Of a DNA stretch of 48,299 bases, positions 1-7,419 are shown piece after piece (position 1 is the first letter of the stretch; every line of letters starts with the position of its first letter). Where the stretch lies: NCBI GenBank assembly GCA_937873175.1, contig CALMVT010000492.1, positions 1 to 48,299 of the forward strand. Reading direction: 5' to 3'. The position numbers and the translations under genes are program-made. The DNA comes from an uncultured Acetobacteraceae bacterium. GTDB taxonomy: Bacteria; Pseudomonadota; Alphaproteobacteria; Acetobacterales; Acetobacteraceae. A model generated the notes under the pieces. It ran no database searches. It was not told the origin of the DNA and saw nothing but the letters and a program-made list of their open reading frames with translations.

Positions 1-2
1 CG

Positions 3-707
3 GCACGGGCGGTGGCGCCGGGCTTGCGGGCCGATGCGATTGTGACCGATGTCGGCTCGGCCAAGGGCAAGGTCATCGAGCTAGTGGCACCGCACCTCGA
101 CATGCGGCGCTTCGTGCCGGGCCATCCCGTCGCGGGCACGGAGGAGTCCGGGCCGGCGGCGGCGGTCGATCGGCTGTTCGAGAACCGCTGGTGCATCCTG
201 ACCCCGCAGGCCGTGACCGACCTGGGGGCCGTAGAGCAGGTGGCGGCGCTGTGGCGTGCCCTGGGGTCCAGGGTCGACCTTATGGACGCGGCGCACCACG
301 ACAAGGTGCTCGCGGTCACGTCGCACCTGCCGCATCTGCTCGCCTTCAACATCGTCAACACGGCGGACGACCTGGAAGGCGTGCTGAAGGGGGAGGTGCT
401 GAAATACGCGGCCGGCGGGTTCACCGATTTCACGCGCATCGCCGCTTCCGACCCCACCATGTGGCGCGACGTTTTCCTGCACAACAAGGTGGCGGTGCTG
501 GAGGTGATCGGCCGCTACATCGAGGACCTGATGGCGTTGCAGCGGGCGATCCGCTGGGACGAGGCCGACGCCTTGTATGAGCGGTTCAAGAGCGCCCAGG
601 CCGTCCGGCGCGAGGTGGTCCGGGCCGGCCAAGCCTACAAGCGGGTGCCAAGCGCCCGGTATGGACTCAACGGGAGCGTGCGGCAATTGAGCCGGACCCT
701 GGGTTGA
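3..707 (+). CDS. tyrA: Prephenate/arogenate dehydrogenase, C-terminal part (cut by window edge)
   Basis: Oxidative decarboxylation of prephenate or arogenate with NAD(P), the committed tyrosine branch of aromatic amino acid synthesis; cytosolic. The open frame continues off the left edge, so the N-terminal Rossmann segment is missing; the first codons visible are not the real start. Visible family signatures are VTDVGSAKGKV, the catalytic-His region GHPVAGTEESGP, and the all-alpha dimerisation domain with TSHLPHLLAF and FTDFTRIAASDPTMWRD. The remaining 230 or so residues fit the family's C-terminal two thirds. The next plus-strand gene is 270 bp away behind its own promoter, so this is probably the last gene of its operon. 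It could be named tyrC if arogenate is preferred; the sequence does not decide this. Confidence 0.9.
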   Translation, partial: ARAVAPGLRADAIVTDVGSAKGKVIELVAPHLDMRRFVPGHPVAGTEESGPAAAVDRLFENRWCILTPQAVTDLGAVEQVAALWRALGSRVDLMDAAHHDKVLAVTSHLPHLLAFNIVNTADDLEGVLKGEVLKYAAGGFTDFTRIAASDPTMWRDVFLHNKVAVLEVIGRYIEDLMALQRAIRWDEADALYERFKSAQAVRREVVRAGQAYKRVPSARYGLNGSVRQLSRTLG

Positions 708-730
708 GGCCCATTGATGACCGCCATCGC

Positions 731-749
731 TACAATATGTGCAATTGTA
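731..749. promoter_or_regulatory. Perfect inverted repeat, candidate operator
   Basis: TACAAT and ATTGTA are perfect 6-bp arms separated by 7 nt, in the AT-rich gap between the tyrA-like gene and the repeat-protein gene. It lies just upstream of a consensus -35 box at 767. The arms are too AT-rich for a terminator stem, so a regulator-binding site is inferred. Confidence 0.4.
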
Positions 750-766
750 TGTTTCTGTTCTAAAGT

Positions 767-802
767 TTGACACAACAGAATTACAAACACTTTATCAGTG
801 TT
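767..802 (+). promoter_or_regulatory. Sigma70-type promoter with overlapping inverted repeat
   Basis: A full-consensus -35 TTGACA (767-772) is followed after 18 nt by a -10-like TTTATC (791-796). The -10 is embedded in a perfect inverted repeat, AACACT (786-791) and AGTGTT (797-802), where a bound repressor would block RNA polymerase. This would give a leader of roughly 170 nt before the repeat-protein start codon at 977. A second AT stretch, TAAAAT near 813, could be an alternative -10. Confidence 0.5.
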
Positions 803-976
803 AGACTAGCATAAAATACGGAAATACTCGATGTAGTCTGCGCCGTGTAAAGATGCGCGCGTCGACAAGCAGAAATCCGGTGAACCGCGTCGATCGCTTG
901 AGCGGCAATTCATTCATCGGACAGCAACCGCGCGGTCGCCAGCAAAGCGCCGACCGCAACAGGAGGAGTTACCCAT

Positions 977-2683
977 ATGGCAGATGACAGCGCGGGCGCC
1001 ATGGCGGCCGATCCTAGCGCGCCCGGCCTTTACGGCCCCGGCGTGACCGGCCAAACCAGTTCGGTCGGAAGCAACAATGCGGGCGTGGTGGCACCCGGCA
1101 GCGCCAACGTCAACGTCGGCAGCTCCGCCGACACCAGTGCCACTGCCTACGCCTCGGCGGACCAGGGCGCGGCCGGCCAGGACACCAACGTCAGCGTCCT
1201 CACGCCTGGCGACTCAGACGTGACGATCCAAGGCGGCAATCAGCGGATCGTCATCGACTACAGCCAGCCCTCGCCGACCGACGGTTCCATGAGCGACGGC
1301 GGCAACGTCGTGCATGTCACGGGCGGCAACAACCAGTTCGTGGTCAAGTTCGCGCCCGGCACGTCGAGCGGCGACGCGACAAGCGCCGGCGGCAACTCCG
1401 TCATCGTCGATGGCGGCAACAACCAGTTCGTCGTCGCATACGACTACTCGGCGTTCAACACCGGCACCCCGTCCGGCAACGATGTCACCGTTGATGGCGG
1501 CAACAACGCGTTCGTCGTCAGCTACCAAGGCCCTGACAAAAGCGCCGCGGCGACCAGCAGCGCGGTGAACGTCGGCGGCGACGGCAACCAGTTCGTCGTG
1601 GCCTATGGCGACTCTCCAAGCTCGGGCAGCGGGTCCGACAGCGGCAGTTCCGGCGGCGGCAACCCGTTCGCCAGCGGCGCCGCATCCGGCGGGGCGCCTG
1701 CCGGAAACGGCAACCCGTTCGCCAGTTCGGCGGGCGGCAGTTCTTCCGGCGCTGCGATCAGCGCCGATGGTTCTTCTGGAGGCAGCATGAGTGGCAGCAT
1801 GAGTTCTACGGACACGAGCGGCGGCAGCGCCGGCGCAGGCAGTTCCGACCTGGCGGCCTCGCTTCGGCAAAGCCCGTTCGGCGCGTTGCTCGACCTGCCG
1901 GGCGTCACGCCCGAGACCATTTTCGGCAACATCAACCCGGACGACTACGCGTCGCTGAACAACGGCAGCGGCGGCAACCCGTTCGGCAACGTTGCGCCGG
2001 GCAGCAACCCGTTCACCAACTACCCCGGACAGGACGGCCTCTTCTCGGCCGCGACCAACGCCGGGGCCGCGTCGGGCGGCGCTCCGTCCGGAGCGTCCGG
2101 CATGGGCGGCGCTCCGAGCAGCAGCGATGACAGTTCTTCTGCAGCTTCGGGCGCAAGCAGTGCGACCGACAGCAGCAGTGCCAGCAACCCCTTCGCTGGT
2201 GGCGCTTCTAGCGGCAATCCTTTCGCGGGCGGTGCTCCGTCCGGAGCGTCCGGCATGGGAAGTGCCTCGACGGACGGCGGGCAGGCAGCCAACGCGTCTT
2301 CCAACGATCCGACCGGGGCGGCTGGAAATGTGGTTGCGGGTGCCGGCAGCATCGACTTCAACAACCTGAGCAGCGATGACGCCGCGTCCCTCCTCGCAGC
2401 AAGCCCGTTCGGTCCGTTGATCACTCAGGCCGGCCTTGACGCCGGAACCCTGCTGGCCAGCCTGAGCGGCGGCGGCGCCAACAACTTCCTTGCCCTCCAG
2501 GGTCTTGGCGGGGCCAACAACCCGTTCGGCGACACGCCCAGCGGCGGTGCCGGCGGCGGCATCCCGGCCACCGACAACAGCGGCAGCCAGTATGCGTCGG
2601 CGACCGACATCACGTCCGATGTTTACGCGCAGATCACCGCCGACGGCGGCTCTGCTACGGACATGATGGTTCCGACAACCTAA
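977..2683 (+). CDS. Gly/Ser/Ala/Asn-rich repeat protein with GGNNQFVV and NPF motifs
   Basis: Not recognised as any named family. 568 residues, low complexity but ordered. Residues about 81-210 hold five beta-like repeats spaced 27-30 residues: GGNQRIVIDY, GGNNQFVVKF, GGNNQFVVAY, GGNNAFVVSY and GDGNQFVVAY. Residues 229-517 are a Gly/Ser/Ala linker carrying seven Asn-Pro-Phe (NPF) motifs. Two copies of a more structured block begin SSDLAASL...SPFG (about 289-318) and SSDDAASL...SPFG (about 463-495). There is no N-terminal signal peptide, no transmembrane segment, no cysteine seen and no RTX nonapeptide, so location is unknown; a non-classical secreted, surface or scaffold protein is possible. 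The start is secured by AGGAGGAG at 960-967. The gene has its own promoter and a strong terminator, so it is monocistronic, inserted between aromatic amino acid genes. Confidence 0.8.
   Translation: MADDSAGAMAADPSAPGLYGPGVTGQTSSVGSNNAGVVAPGSANVNVGSSADTSATAYASADQGAAGQDTNVSVLTPGDSDVTIQGGNQRIVIDYSQPSPTDGSMSDGGNVVHVTGGNNQFVVKFAPGTSSGDATSAGGNSVIVDGGNNQFVVAYDYSAFNTGTPSGNDVTVDGGNNAFVVSYQGPDKSAAATSSAVNVGGDGNQFVVAYGDSPSSGSGSDSGSSGGGNPFASGAASGGAPAGNGNPFASSAGGSSSGAAISADGSSGGSMSGSMSSTDTSGGSAGAGSSDLAASLRQSPFGALLDLPGVTPETIFGNINPDDYASLNNGSGGNPFGNVAPGSNPFTNYPGQDGLFSAATNAGAASGGAPSGASGMGGAPSSSDDSSSAASGASSATDSSSASNPFAGGASSGNPFAGGAPSGASGMGSASTDGGQAANASSNDPTGAAGNVVAGAGSIDFNNLSSDDAASLLAASPFGPLITQAGLDAGTLLASLSGGGANNFLALQGLGGANNPFGDTPSGGAGGGIPATDNSGSQYASATDITSDVYAQITADGGSATDMMVPTT
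1217..1606 (+). repeat. Five tandem ~30-residue GGNNQFVV repeats in the coding sequence
   Basis: Each unit has a V-x-V strand, a GGNN turn and a second strand QFVV-(K/A/S)-(F/Y), followed by a Gly/Ser/Thr/Asp-rich spacer. Units start at residues 81, 111, 141, 170 and 197, a regular pitch suggesting a stacked beta arrangement. The DNA units are similar enough to see by eye (ggcggcaacaac followed by cagttcgtcgt), indicating internal duplication. Confidence 0.75.
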
Positions 2684-2699
2684 ACCGGGCGTGGGTTCG

Positions 2700-2735
2700 G
2701 GCCGGTGGCATGCTCGTCATGCCATCGGCCTTTTT
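2700..2735 (+). terminator. Rho-independent terminator after the repeat-protein gene
   Basis: A 13-bp stem (2700-2712 with 2718-2730, one G-U pair) closes a 5-nt loop and is followed immediately by TTTTT (2731-2735). It lies 17 nt after the stop codon of the repeat-protein gene. It also faces the 3' end of the convergent aroK gene, so it insulates the two. Confidence 0.85.
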
Positions 2736-2769
2736 CTATGGCCTCCCGTCAAGCGGCGGAGATGCTTGG

Positions 2770-3336
2770 TCAGCAATCCTGCAGCGATGCGGCCAAGCGT
2801 GCGGGCAGACTGCGCAGGGCGGCATGGACTCGGGCCGTCGTTTCATCGGGGTCCTCGTCCATGCTGTCGAACGCCAGGTCCGCTTCGGCATAGACGGGGT
2901 GGCGCAGCGCCATCAGACGCCGCAAAATCTCGGCGGGGTCGCCGTCCCGCAGCAGAGGCCGGTCTGTGCAGGAGGCCAGCCGCCGCAGCAGGAGTGCCAT
3001 GTCGCAGCGCAGCCAGATCGACACCGCCTTGTTCCGCATCGCCCGGCGCGTTTCGGCGTCCATGAACGCGCCCCCGCCGGTCGCCAGCACCATGGGAATG
3101 TCCGCCAGCAGCCGCCCGATTACCTGACGCTCCCGCCTGCGGAACGCCGCTTCGCCATCGCGCATGAACATCTCCGCGATGCTGCATCCCGCGTCCCGCT
3201 CGATCTCGGCATCCGCGTCGTGGAACGGCAATCCGAGCCTTGCGGCCAGGCGGCGTCCGACGCTGGTTTTGCCAACGCCCATCATGCCGACCAGCGCGAT
3301 GCTGCGGCCGGCAAGCGCGGCTGGCAGGCTGTTCAT
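2770..3336 (-). CDS. aroK: Shikimate kinase
   Basis: ATP-dependent phosphorylation of shikimate to shikimate-3-phosphate, the step before AroA. Walker A is GMMGVGKT at residues 17-24, DAD at 40-42 matches the shikimate/Mg site, GGG at 87-89 is the substrate-binding glycine triplet, and DRPLL near 125-129 is the lid arginine region. At 188 residues it is the normal size. The ATG at 3336 starts the conserved domain directly; the frame stays open further upstream (to 3438), but that extension has no family-like sequence and crosses the probable promoter. It is convergent with the repeat-protein gene and divergent from aroA. Unusually for this group, no aroB is next to it. Confidence 0.92.
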   Translation of the reverse strand: MNSLPAALAGRSIALVGMMGVGKTSVGRRLAARLGLPFHDADAEIERDAGCSIAEMFMRDGEAAFRRRERQVIGRLLADIPMVLATGGGAFMDAETRRAMRNKAVSIWLRCDMALLLRRLASCTDRPLLRDGDPAEILRRLMALRHPVYAEADLAFDSMDEDPDETTARVHAALRSLPARLAASLQDC

Positions 3337-3402
3337 GGACAGAACTTGGCTCAATGCGTGCCTCGATGCCGTGCAGTCACGACTGATGCTGGAAAACGCA
3401 GC

Positions 3403-3432
3403 TTTAAAGTCAAACGAATTGGAGTAGGTCAA
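3403..3432 (-). promoter_or_regulatory. Candidate promoter for aroK
   Basis: Read on the minus strand: TTGACC (3432-3427), an 18-nt spacer, then TTTAAA (3408-3403), about 67 bp before the aroK start codon. It sits in the 280-bp divergent region between aroK and aroA; no equally clear box was seen for aroA. Confidence 0.4.
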
Positions 3433-3616
3433 TATCATTAGTTAGAGATGCAGTTGATGGCCAAGACAAAGCGGTAAGGCAAACCAACCCCAGGGCTGGG
3501 AGTGAGCGGCGCCGGTTGTCGTGCTACCCTTCGGGCGCGGGACACTCCGCGGTTGCGCAGGCTGGCCCGCGCCTCTGCCGGACCCGGCGCCGATTGTTGC
3601 AAAGGAACACGCGACC

Positions 3617-4891
3617 ATGACCGCCGCGACTATCCGATCCCCCGCAGTGACCGTTGTTCCGCCGGGGCGCGCGCTTCGCGGCCCGGTCGTTCCGCCGGGA
3701 TCGAAGTCGATCACCAACCGCGCCCTGCTGCTCGCGGCGCTGGCCCAGGGCACCAGCCGCCTCACCGGTGCGCTCAAGAGCGACGACACCGCCTTCATGG
3801 CGGCGGCGCTCCGCAGCATGGGCGTTTCGGTTGCGGAGCCGGACTCCGCGGGCTTCACCGTTACGGCCATCGGCCGCCTGTCCGCGCCGGGCGCCCCGCT
3901 CAACCTGGGTAATGCCGGGACGGCCACGCGGTTCCTGACCGCCGCCGCCGCGACCGTGGACGGCGAGGTAGTGATCGATGGCGACGCGCACATGCGCAAG
4001 CGGCCCATCGCGCCGCTCGTCGCGGCCTTATGCCGCCTGGGCGTGGACGCCACCGCCGACACCGGCTGCCCGCCTGTCACCGTGCGCGGGCGCGGCGGCT
4101 TTGCGGGCGGCCGGGTCGAAATCGATGGCGGGCTGTCCAGCCAATACGTTTCGGCCCTGCTCATGCTGGGCGCCTGCGGGCAGGGGCCGGTCGAGGTGAC
4201 GCTGACTGGGCAGCACATCGGCGCCCGGGGCTACGTCGATCTGACCCTCGCCGCGATGGCCGCGTTCGGCGCCACCGTCGAGCCGGTCGGCGAAGCGGGC
4301 TGGCGGGTCGCGCCGACCGGCTACCGCGCGGCCGACTTCGCGGTGGAGCCGGACGCCTCGGCCGCGACCTACCTGTGGGCGGCGGAGGCGCTGACCGGCG
4401 GCGGCATCGACCTCGGCTTCGCGCCCGAGGCATCGAGCCAGCCCGACGCCCGCGCGCACGACCTCATCAGCCGCTTCCCGCATTTGCCGCCCGTGATCGA
4501 CGGCTCGCAGATGCAGGACGCCGTGCCGACGCTCGCCGTGCTCGCCGCCTTCAACACCGCCCCGGTCCGTTTCGTCGGGGTCGCCAACCTTCGGGTCAAG
4601 GAATGCGACCGGCTGGCGGCGCTCGCCACCGAGCTTTCACGCATCGCCCCGGGCCTCGGGCGCGAGGACGGGGACGACCTGGTTGTGGCCAGCAACCCGG
4701 CGCTGTCCGGCACCACCCGGCCGACCCGCATTGAAACCTATTCCGACCACCGGATCGCCATGAGCTTCGCGCTTGCCGGGCTGCGGGTCGGCGGCATCAC
4801 GATCCTCGACCCGGGCTGCGTCGGCAAGACCTATCCCGGCTACTGGGCCGACCTCCTCTCGCTCGGGATCGGCTTGATCGAGGGCACGTGA
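3617..4891 (+). CDS. aroA: 3-phosphoshikimate 1-carboxyvinyltransferase (EPSP synthase)
   Basis: Transfers the enolpyruvyl group of PEP to shikimate-3-phosphate; sixth step of the shikimate pathway and the glyphosate target. 424 residues, normal length. Visible motifs: PGSKSITNR (27-35), LGNAGTATRFL (97-107), RKRP (128-131), SSQYVSALLM, DAVPTLAVLAAF with the catalytic Asp, NLRVKECDR and TYSDHRIAMSFALAG. The PEP/glyphosate loop is class-I-like but has Thr and Phe where E. coli has Met and Pro (NAGTAMRPL). ATG 3617 is preceded by AAAGGA at 3601-3606; the frame is open further upstream to 3521, but that part is not family-like. Confidence 0.95.
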   Translation: MTAATIRSPAVTVVPPGRALRGPVVPPGSKSITNRALLLAALAQGTSRLTGALKSDDTAFMAAALRSMGVSVAEPDSAGFTVTAIGRLSAPGAPLNLGNAGTATRFLTAAAATVDGEVVIDGDAHMRKRPIAPLVAALCRLGVDATADTGCPPVTVRGRGGFAGGRVEIDGGLSSQYVSALLMLGACGQGPVEVTLTGQHIGARGYVDLTLAAMAAFGATVEPVGEAGWRVAPTGYRAADFAVEPDASAATYLWAAEALTGGGIDLGFAPEASSQPDARAHDLISRFPHLPPVIDGSQMQDAVPTLAVLAAFNTAPVRFVGVANLRVKECDRLAALATELSRIAPGLGREDGDDLVVASNPALSGTTRPTRIETYSDHRIAMSFALAGLRVGGITILDPGCVGKTYPGYWADLLSLGIGLIEGT

Positions 4892-4908
4892 CGGCACCTT
4901 ACCGGCCT

Positions 4909-4932
4909 TACTGACAAAGTGATGCGTCAGTA
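4909..4932. promoter_or_regulatory. Perfect 7-bp inverted repeat upstream of the Crp/Fnr-type gene
   Basis: TACTGAC (4909-4915) and GTCAGTA (4926-4932), separated by 10 nt, lie just after aroA and about 107 bp before the regulator start codon. No T-run follows, so a terminator is unlikely. An operator, possibly for autoregulation, is inferred; it does not match the classical TTGAT-N4-ATCAA FNR site. Confidence 0.35.
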
Positions 4933-5038
4933 TTAACAAAGTTTAGCGACAATCCCCGTAGTGCAATGCCAGTTATCGCCTTGTGATCCGTGTTCAGCCC
5001 TCATCCCGTGCGGCTGGTGTTCATCAAGGGGCTTAGCC

Positions 5039-5803
5039 ATGGCTCTCCTCGCCAACATTTCCACGCCGCTCAACCGCCTGCTTGCGTCGCTGCCGGCCCA
5101 TGAATACGATCAGTTCAAGGCGTGCCTGGTCCGCGTGTCCCTTGTCCGCGACCAGGTGCTGGCGGAGCACGGTCAGCCGGTCGAGCATGCTTTCTTCATC
5201 GAGCATGGCGTCGTTTCGGTCGTGTCGGACGCCACGGACGGGGAAGGCGGCATCCAGGTCGCCATGATCGGCCGAGAGGGCATGGTGGGTGACGTGTCGC
5301 TGATGAATGTGCGGAACGCCGCCTGTGCCAACGTCGTGGTGCACGTGCCCGGCATCGCCCTTCGGCTGTCGAGCAGCGACCTGCGCCGCGCCATCGAGCG
5401 CAGCCCGGCGCTGCACCTCGCCTGCGCCCGCTTCGCGCAGTCGCTGCTTGTCCAGGTCATGCAGACAGCCGTTTGCAACGCCCGGCGGAGCCTGACCGAA
5501 CGCTGCGCGCGCTGGCTGGTGATGACGCATGAGCGGGTAGAGGGCAACGAGGTGCAGGTCACTCATGAGGCGCTTTCGGCCATGCTCGGCATGCACCGGC
5601 CCGGCGTCACCGTGGCGGCGGCGGCGCTGCAGCAGGCCGGGCTGATCCGCACCGGCCGGGGTCGCTTCACCGTGCTGGACCGGGCGGGGCTGCATGACGT
5701 GGCCCAGGGCGCGCGGCCCGCGCCGCGCGTCACGGTATCGCGCGTCCGCCAGGGCGGGGTGCGCCACGGCCTGCGTTCCCCGGCCGCGGGCGCCATCTTT
5801 TGA
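5039..5803 (+). CDS. Crp/Fnr-family transcriptional regulator
   Basis: 254 residues: an N-terminal cyclic-nucleotide-binding-like beta roll (about 10-125, with FFIEHGVVSVVSD and MIGREGMVGDVSL), a dimerisation helix, and a C-terminal winged helix-turn-helix (about 160-235, with LTERCARWLV and THEALSAMLGMHRPGVTVAAAAL). There is no N-terminal cysteine cluster of the oxygen-sensing FNR type, so it is not an Fe-S FNR; the effector is unknown. ATG 5039 has AAGGGG 8-13 nt upstream; the frame is open back to 4961, but the upstream part is Cys/Pro-rich and unlike the family. A perfect inverted repeat lies about 110 bp upstream. The next small gene follows almost directly and may be co-transcribed. Confidence 0.88.
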   Translation: MALLANISTPLNRLLASLPAHEYDQFKACLVRVSLVRDQVLAEHGQPVEHAFFIEHGVVSVVSDATDGEGGIQVAMIGREGMVGDVSLMNVRNAACANVVVHVPGIALRLSSSDLRRAIERSPALHLACARFAQSLLVQVMQTAVCNARRSLTERCARWLVMTHERVEGNEVQVTHEALSAMLGMHRPGVTVAAAALQQAGLIRTGRGRFTVLDRAGLHDVAQGARPAPRVTVSRVRQGGVRHGLRSPAAGAIF

Positions 5804-5814
5804 CCGGCGCGGTC

Positions 5815-6129
5815 ATGGACGGGGGCACGGTGGACGGGGGCGCGGTCGGGCGCTACCAGATCGTCGTCATCGGCAAGGAGGGCGCGGTGCTGCTGGACAC
5901 CGCGACCGGTGCCTCATGGTCGCTGGCCCGGGACATCGACACGCTGCAACTGGGATGGAGGCCGCTTGACGGGCGTGGGCTATCGGCCGTCCTGCATGAA
6001 GCGCCCGAATGCGCCCTGCCGCCGTCCCGTGAAGAAACCGGTGAGGTGTCGGCGGCAGGGTGGCAACCGCGCCGCGGATCGAAATGGTCACAGGCCGCGC
6101 CGCCGCTGACCCGTGCTGACAGGAATTAA
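5815..6129 (+). CDS. Small uncharacterised protein
   Basis: About 104 residues. The N-terminal half (GRYQIVVIGKEGAVLLDTA, followed by TGASWSLARD and LGWRPL) has the beta-strand pattern of small bacterial proteins in which a bound value ends with a conserved Trp; no function is known to me. The C-terminal half is polar and probably disordered. A TTG at 5800 overlaps the stop codon of the Crp/Fnr gene, and the ATG at 5815 is in the same frame; no strong ribosome site is seen for either, so translational coupling to the regulator gene is likely. It ends 8 nt before the aminotransferase start. Confidence 0.6.
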   Translation: MDGGTVDGGAVGRYQIVVIGKEGAVLLDTATGASWSLARDIDTLQLGWRPLDGRGLSAVLHEAPECALPPSREETGEVSAAGWQPRRGSKWSQAAPPLTRADRN

Positions 6130-6137
6130 CTATAACG

Positions 6138-7322
6138 ATGTTCCAAACCCTGACACCGCAGCCGCCGGACGGCCTGCTCACCCTGATCGGCCTGTTCCGC
6201 GATGACCCGCGCAACAGCAAGATCGACCTTGGCGTCGGGACATACCGCAACGTGGCCGGGATCACGCCCGTCATGGAGGCGGTCAAGGCGGCGGAGCGCA
6301 TCCTCCTGGATGGGCAGCAAACAAAGGGGTATCTCGGGCCGGAGGGCGATCAGCGTTTCGTCAAGCTGCTGGCGCCGGTTGCGTTCGGCGCCGCGGACGC
6401 TCATGCCGGGCGCTTGGTGGGCGTGCAAACGCCGGGCGGCAGCGGCGCGCTGCGCTTGGGCGGCGAGTTGATCGCCGCTGCCCGGCCCGGCGCGACCATA
6501 TGGCTCGGCACACCCACCTGGCCCAATCACCGCCCGGTGCTGGAAGCGGCCGGGCTGACAGTCGCCGAGTACCGCTATTTCGACCCCGCCACGCAAACCC
6601 TGTGCTTCGATGACACCATGGCGGCGCTGTCCGCGGCGAACCCCGGCGATGTCGTCTTGCTGCACGGCTGCTGCCACAACCCGACCGGCACCGAGCTTGA
6701 CCCGGCGCAATGGGACGCCGTGGCGCAACTGGTGGCCGAGCGCGGCCTTTTGCCGTTCATCGACCTTGCCTATCAGGGACTTGGCGAGGGTCTCGACGCC
6801 GACGCCTACGGCACGCGCCGCGTGCTCACCGCTGCCGAGGAAGCGTTGGTCGCCTACTCCTGTGACAAGAACTTCGGCCTTTACCGCGAACGGACCGGGG
6901 CGCTGTTCGCCCTGGCCCGCGACGCGGACGCCGCGTCCGTCGTGTTCGGCAATATGCTGACGCTTGCCCGGGTGAACTGGTCGATGCCGCCGGACCATGG
7001 GGCGGCAGCGGTGCGGATCGTGCTGGACTCTCCCGAACTGTCCCGGCTTTGGCGCACGGAGCTTGAGGCCATGTGCCGGCGCATCAACACCGTGCGGACC
7101 GCCTTGGCCGATGCCGAACCGCGGCTTGCCTTCCTGTCGCGCCAGCGCGGCATGTTCTCGCAACTGCCGATCACGCCGGAAACCGTGGCGACGCTGCGCC
7201 GCGACCACGGCATCTACATGGCCGGCAGCGGCCGCATCAACCTTGCGGGGCTGCAGGTCGCCGACGCCGGCATCTTCGTCCATGCGCTGAGGGCGGTGGA
7301 CGGCTTGCCGCAGGAATGCTGA
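6138..7322 (+). CDS. tyrB: Aromatic-amino-acid/aspartate aminotransferase (class I, subgroup I-alpha)
   Basis: PLP-dependent transamination, here most likely the last step to tyrosine/phenylalanine given the surrounding aro/trp genes. 394 residues, full length. The PLP lysine is K244 in [14 protein letters not shown], matching the AspC/TyrB family signature. Also visible are PGGSGALR (99-106), the HNPTG motif (180-184) and IDLAYQG (208-214). The first residues ([16 protein letters not shown]) are the classical N-terminus of this subgroup, which fixes the start. Aspartate versus aromatic preference cannot be read from these motifs, so the symbol rests partly on context. Confidence 0.85.
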   Translation: MFQTLTPQPPDGLLTLIGLFRDDPRNSKIDLGVGTYRNVAGITPVMEAVKAAERILLDGQQTKGYLGPEGDQRFVKLLAPVAFGAADAHAGRLVGVQTPGGSGALRLGGELIAAARPGATIWLGTPTWPNHRPVLEAAGLTVAEYRYFDPATQTLCFDDTMAALSAANPGDVVLLHGCCHNPTGTELDPAQWDAVAQLVAERGLLPFIDLAYQGLGEGLDADAYGTRRVLTAAEEALVAYSCDKNFGLYRERTGALFALARDADAASVVFGNMLTLARVNWSMPPDHGAAAVRIVLDSPELSRLWRTELEAMCRRINTVRTALADAEPRLAFLSRQRGMFSQLPITPETVATLRRDHGIYMAGSGRINLAGLQVADAGIFVHALRAVDGLPQEC

Positions 7323-7419
7323 GCGCCGCTTCCATGCAGACGATTGCCGGCTCCCATTGCCTTCCCGGGGTCTGCCTGGGTCCCCATCTCATTCACTTGA
7401 TCCATTAGGAGTGCCGGCC

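Noticed and set aside
1217-1606. Glycine-rich repeats as RTX calcium-binding repeats of a type I secreted toxin.
   Set aside because: The GGxGxDxUx nonapeptide is absent, and the units are about 30 residues with an NNQFVV strand.
977-2683. Repeat-protein gene as a CRISPR or DNA-level tandem array.
   Set aside because: The repeats are in frame, imperfect, and vary in length with the protein pattern. No constant repeat/unique spacer structure is present anywhere in the window.
4909-4932. Dyad after aroA as a Rho-independent terminator.
   Set aside because: The stem is only 7 bp and AT-rich with a 10-nt loop, and no T-run follows.
7334-7408. 24-codon frame before trpB as a tryptophan attenuator leader peptide.
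   Set aside because: It contains no Trp codon, and I see no alternative terminator/antiterminator stems; its stop simply falls in the trpB ribosome site.
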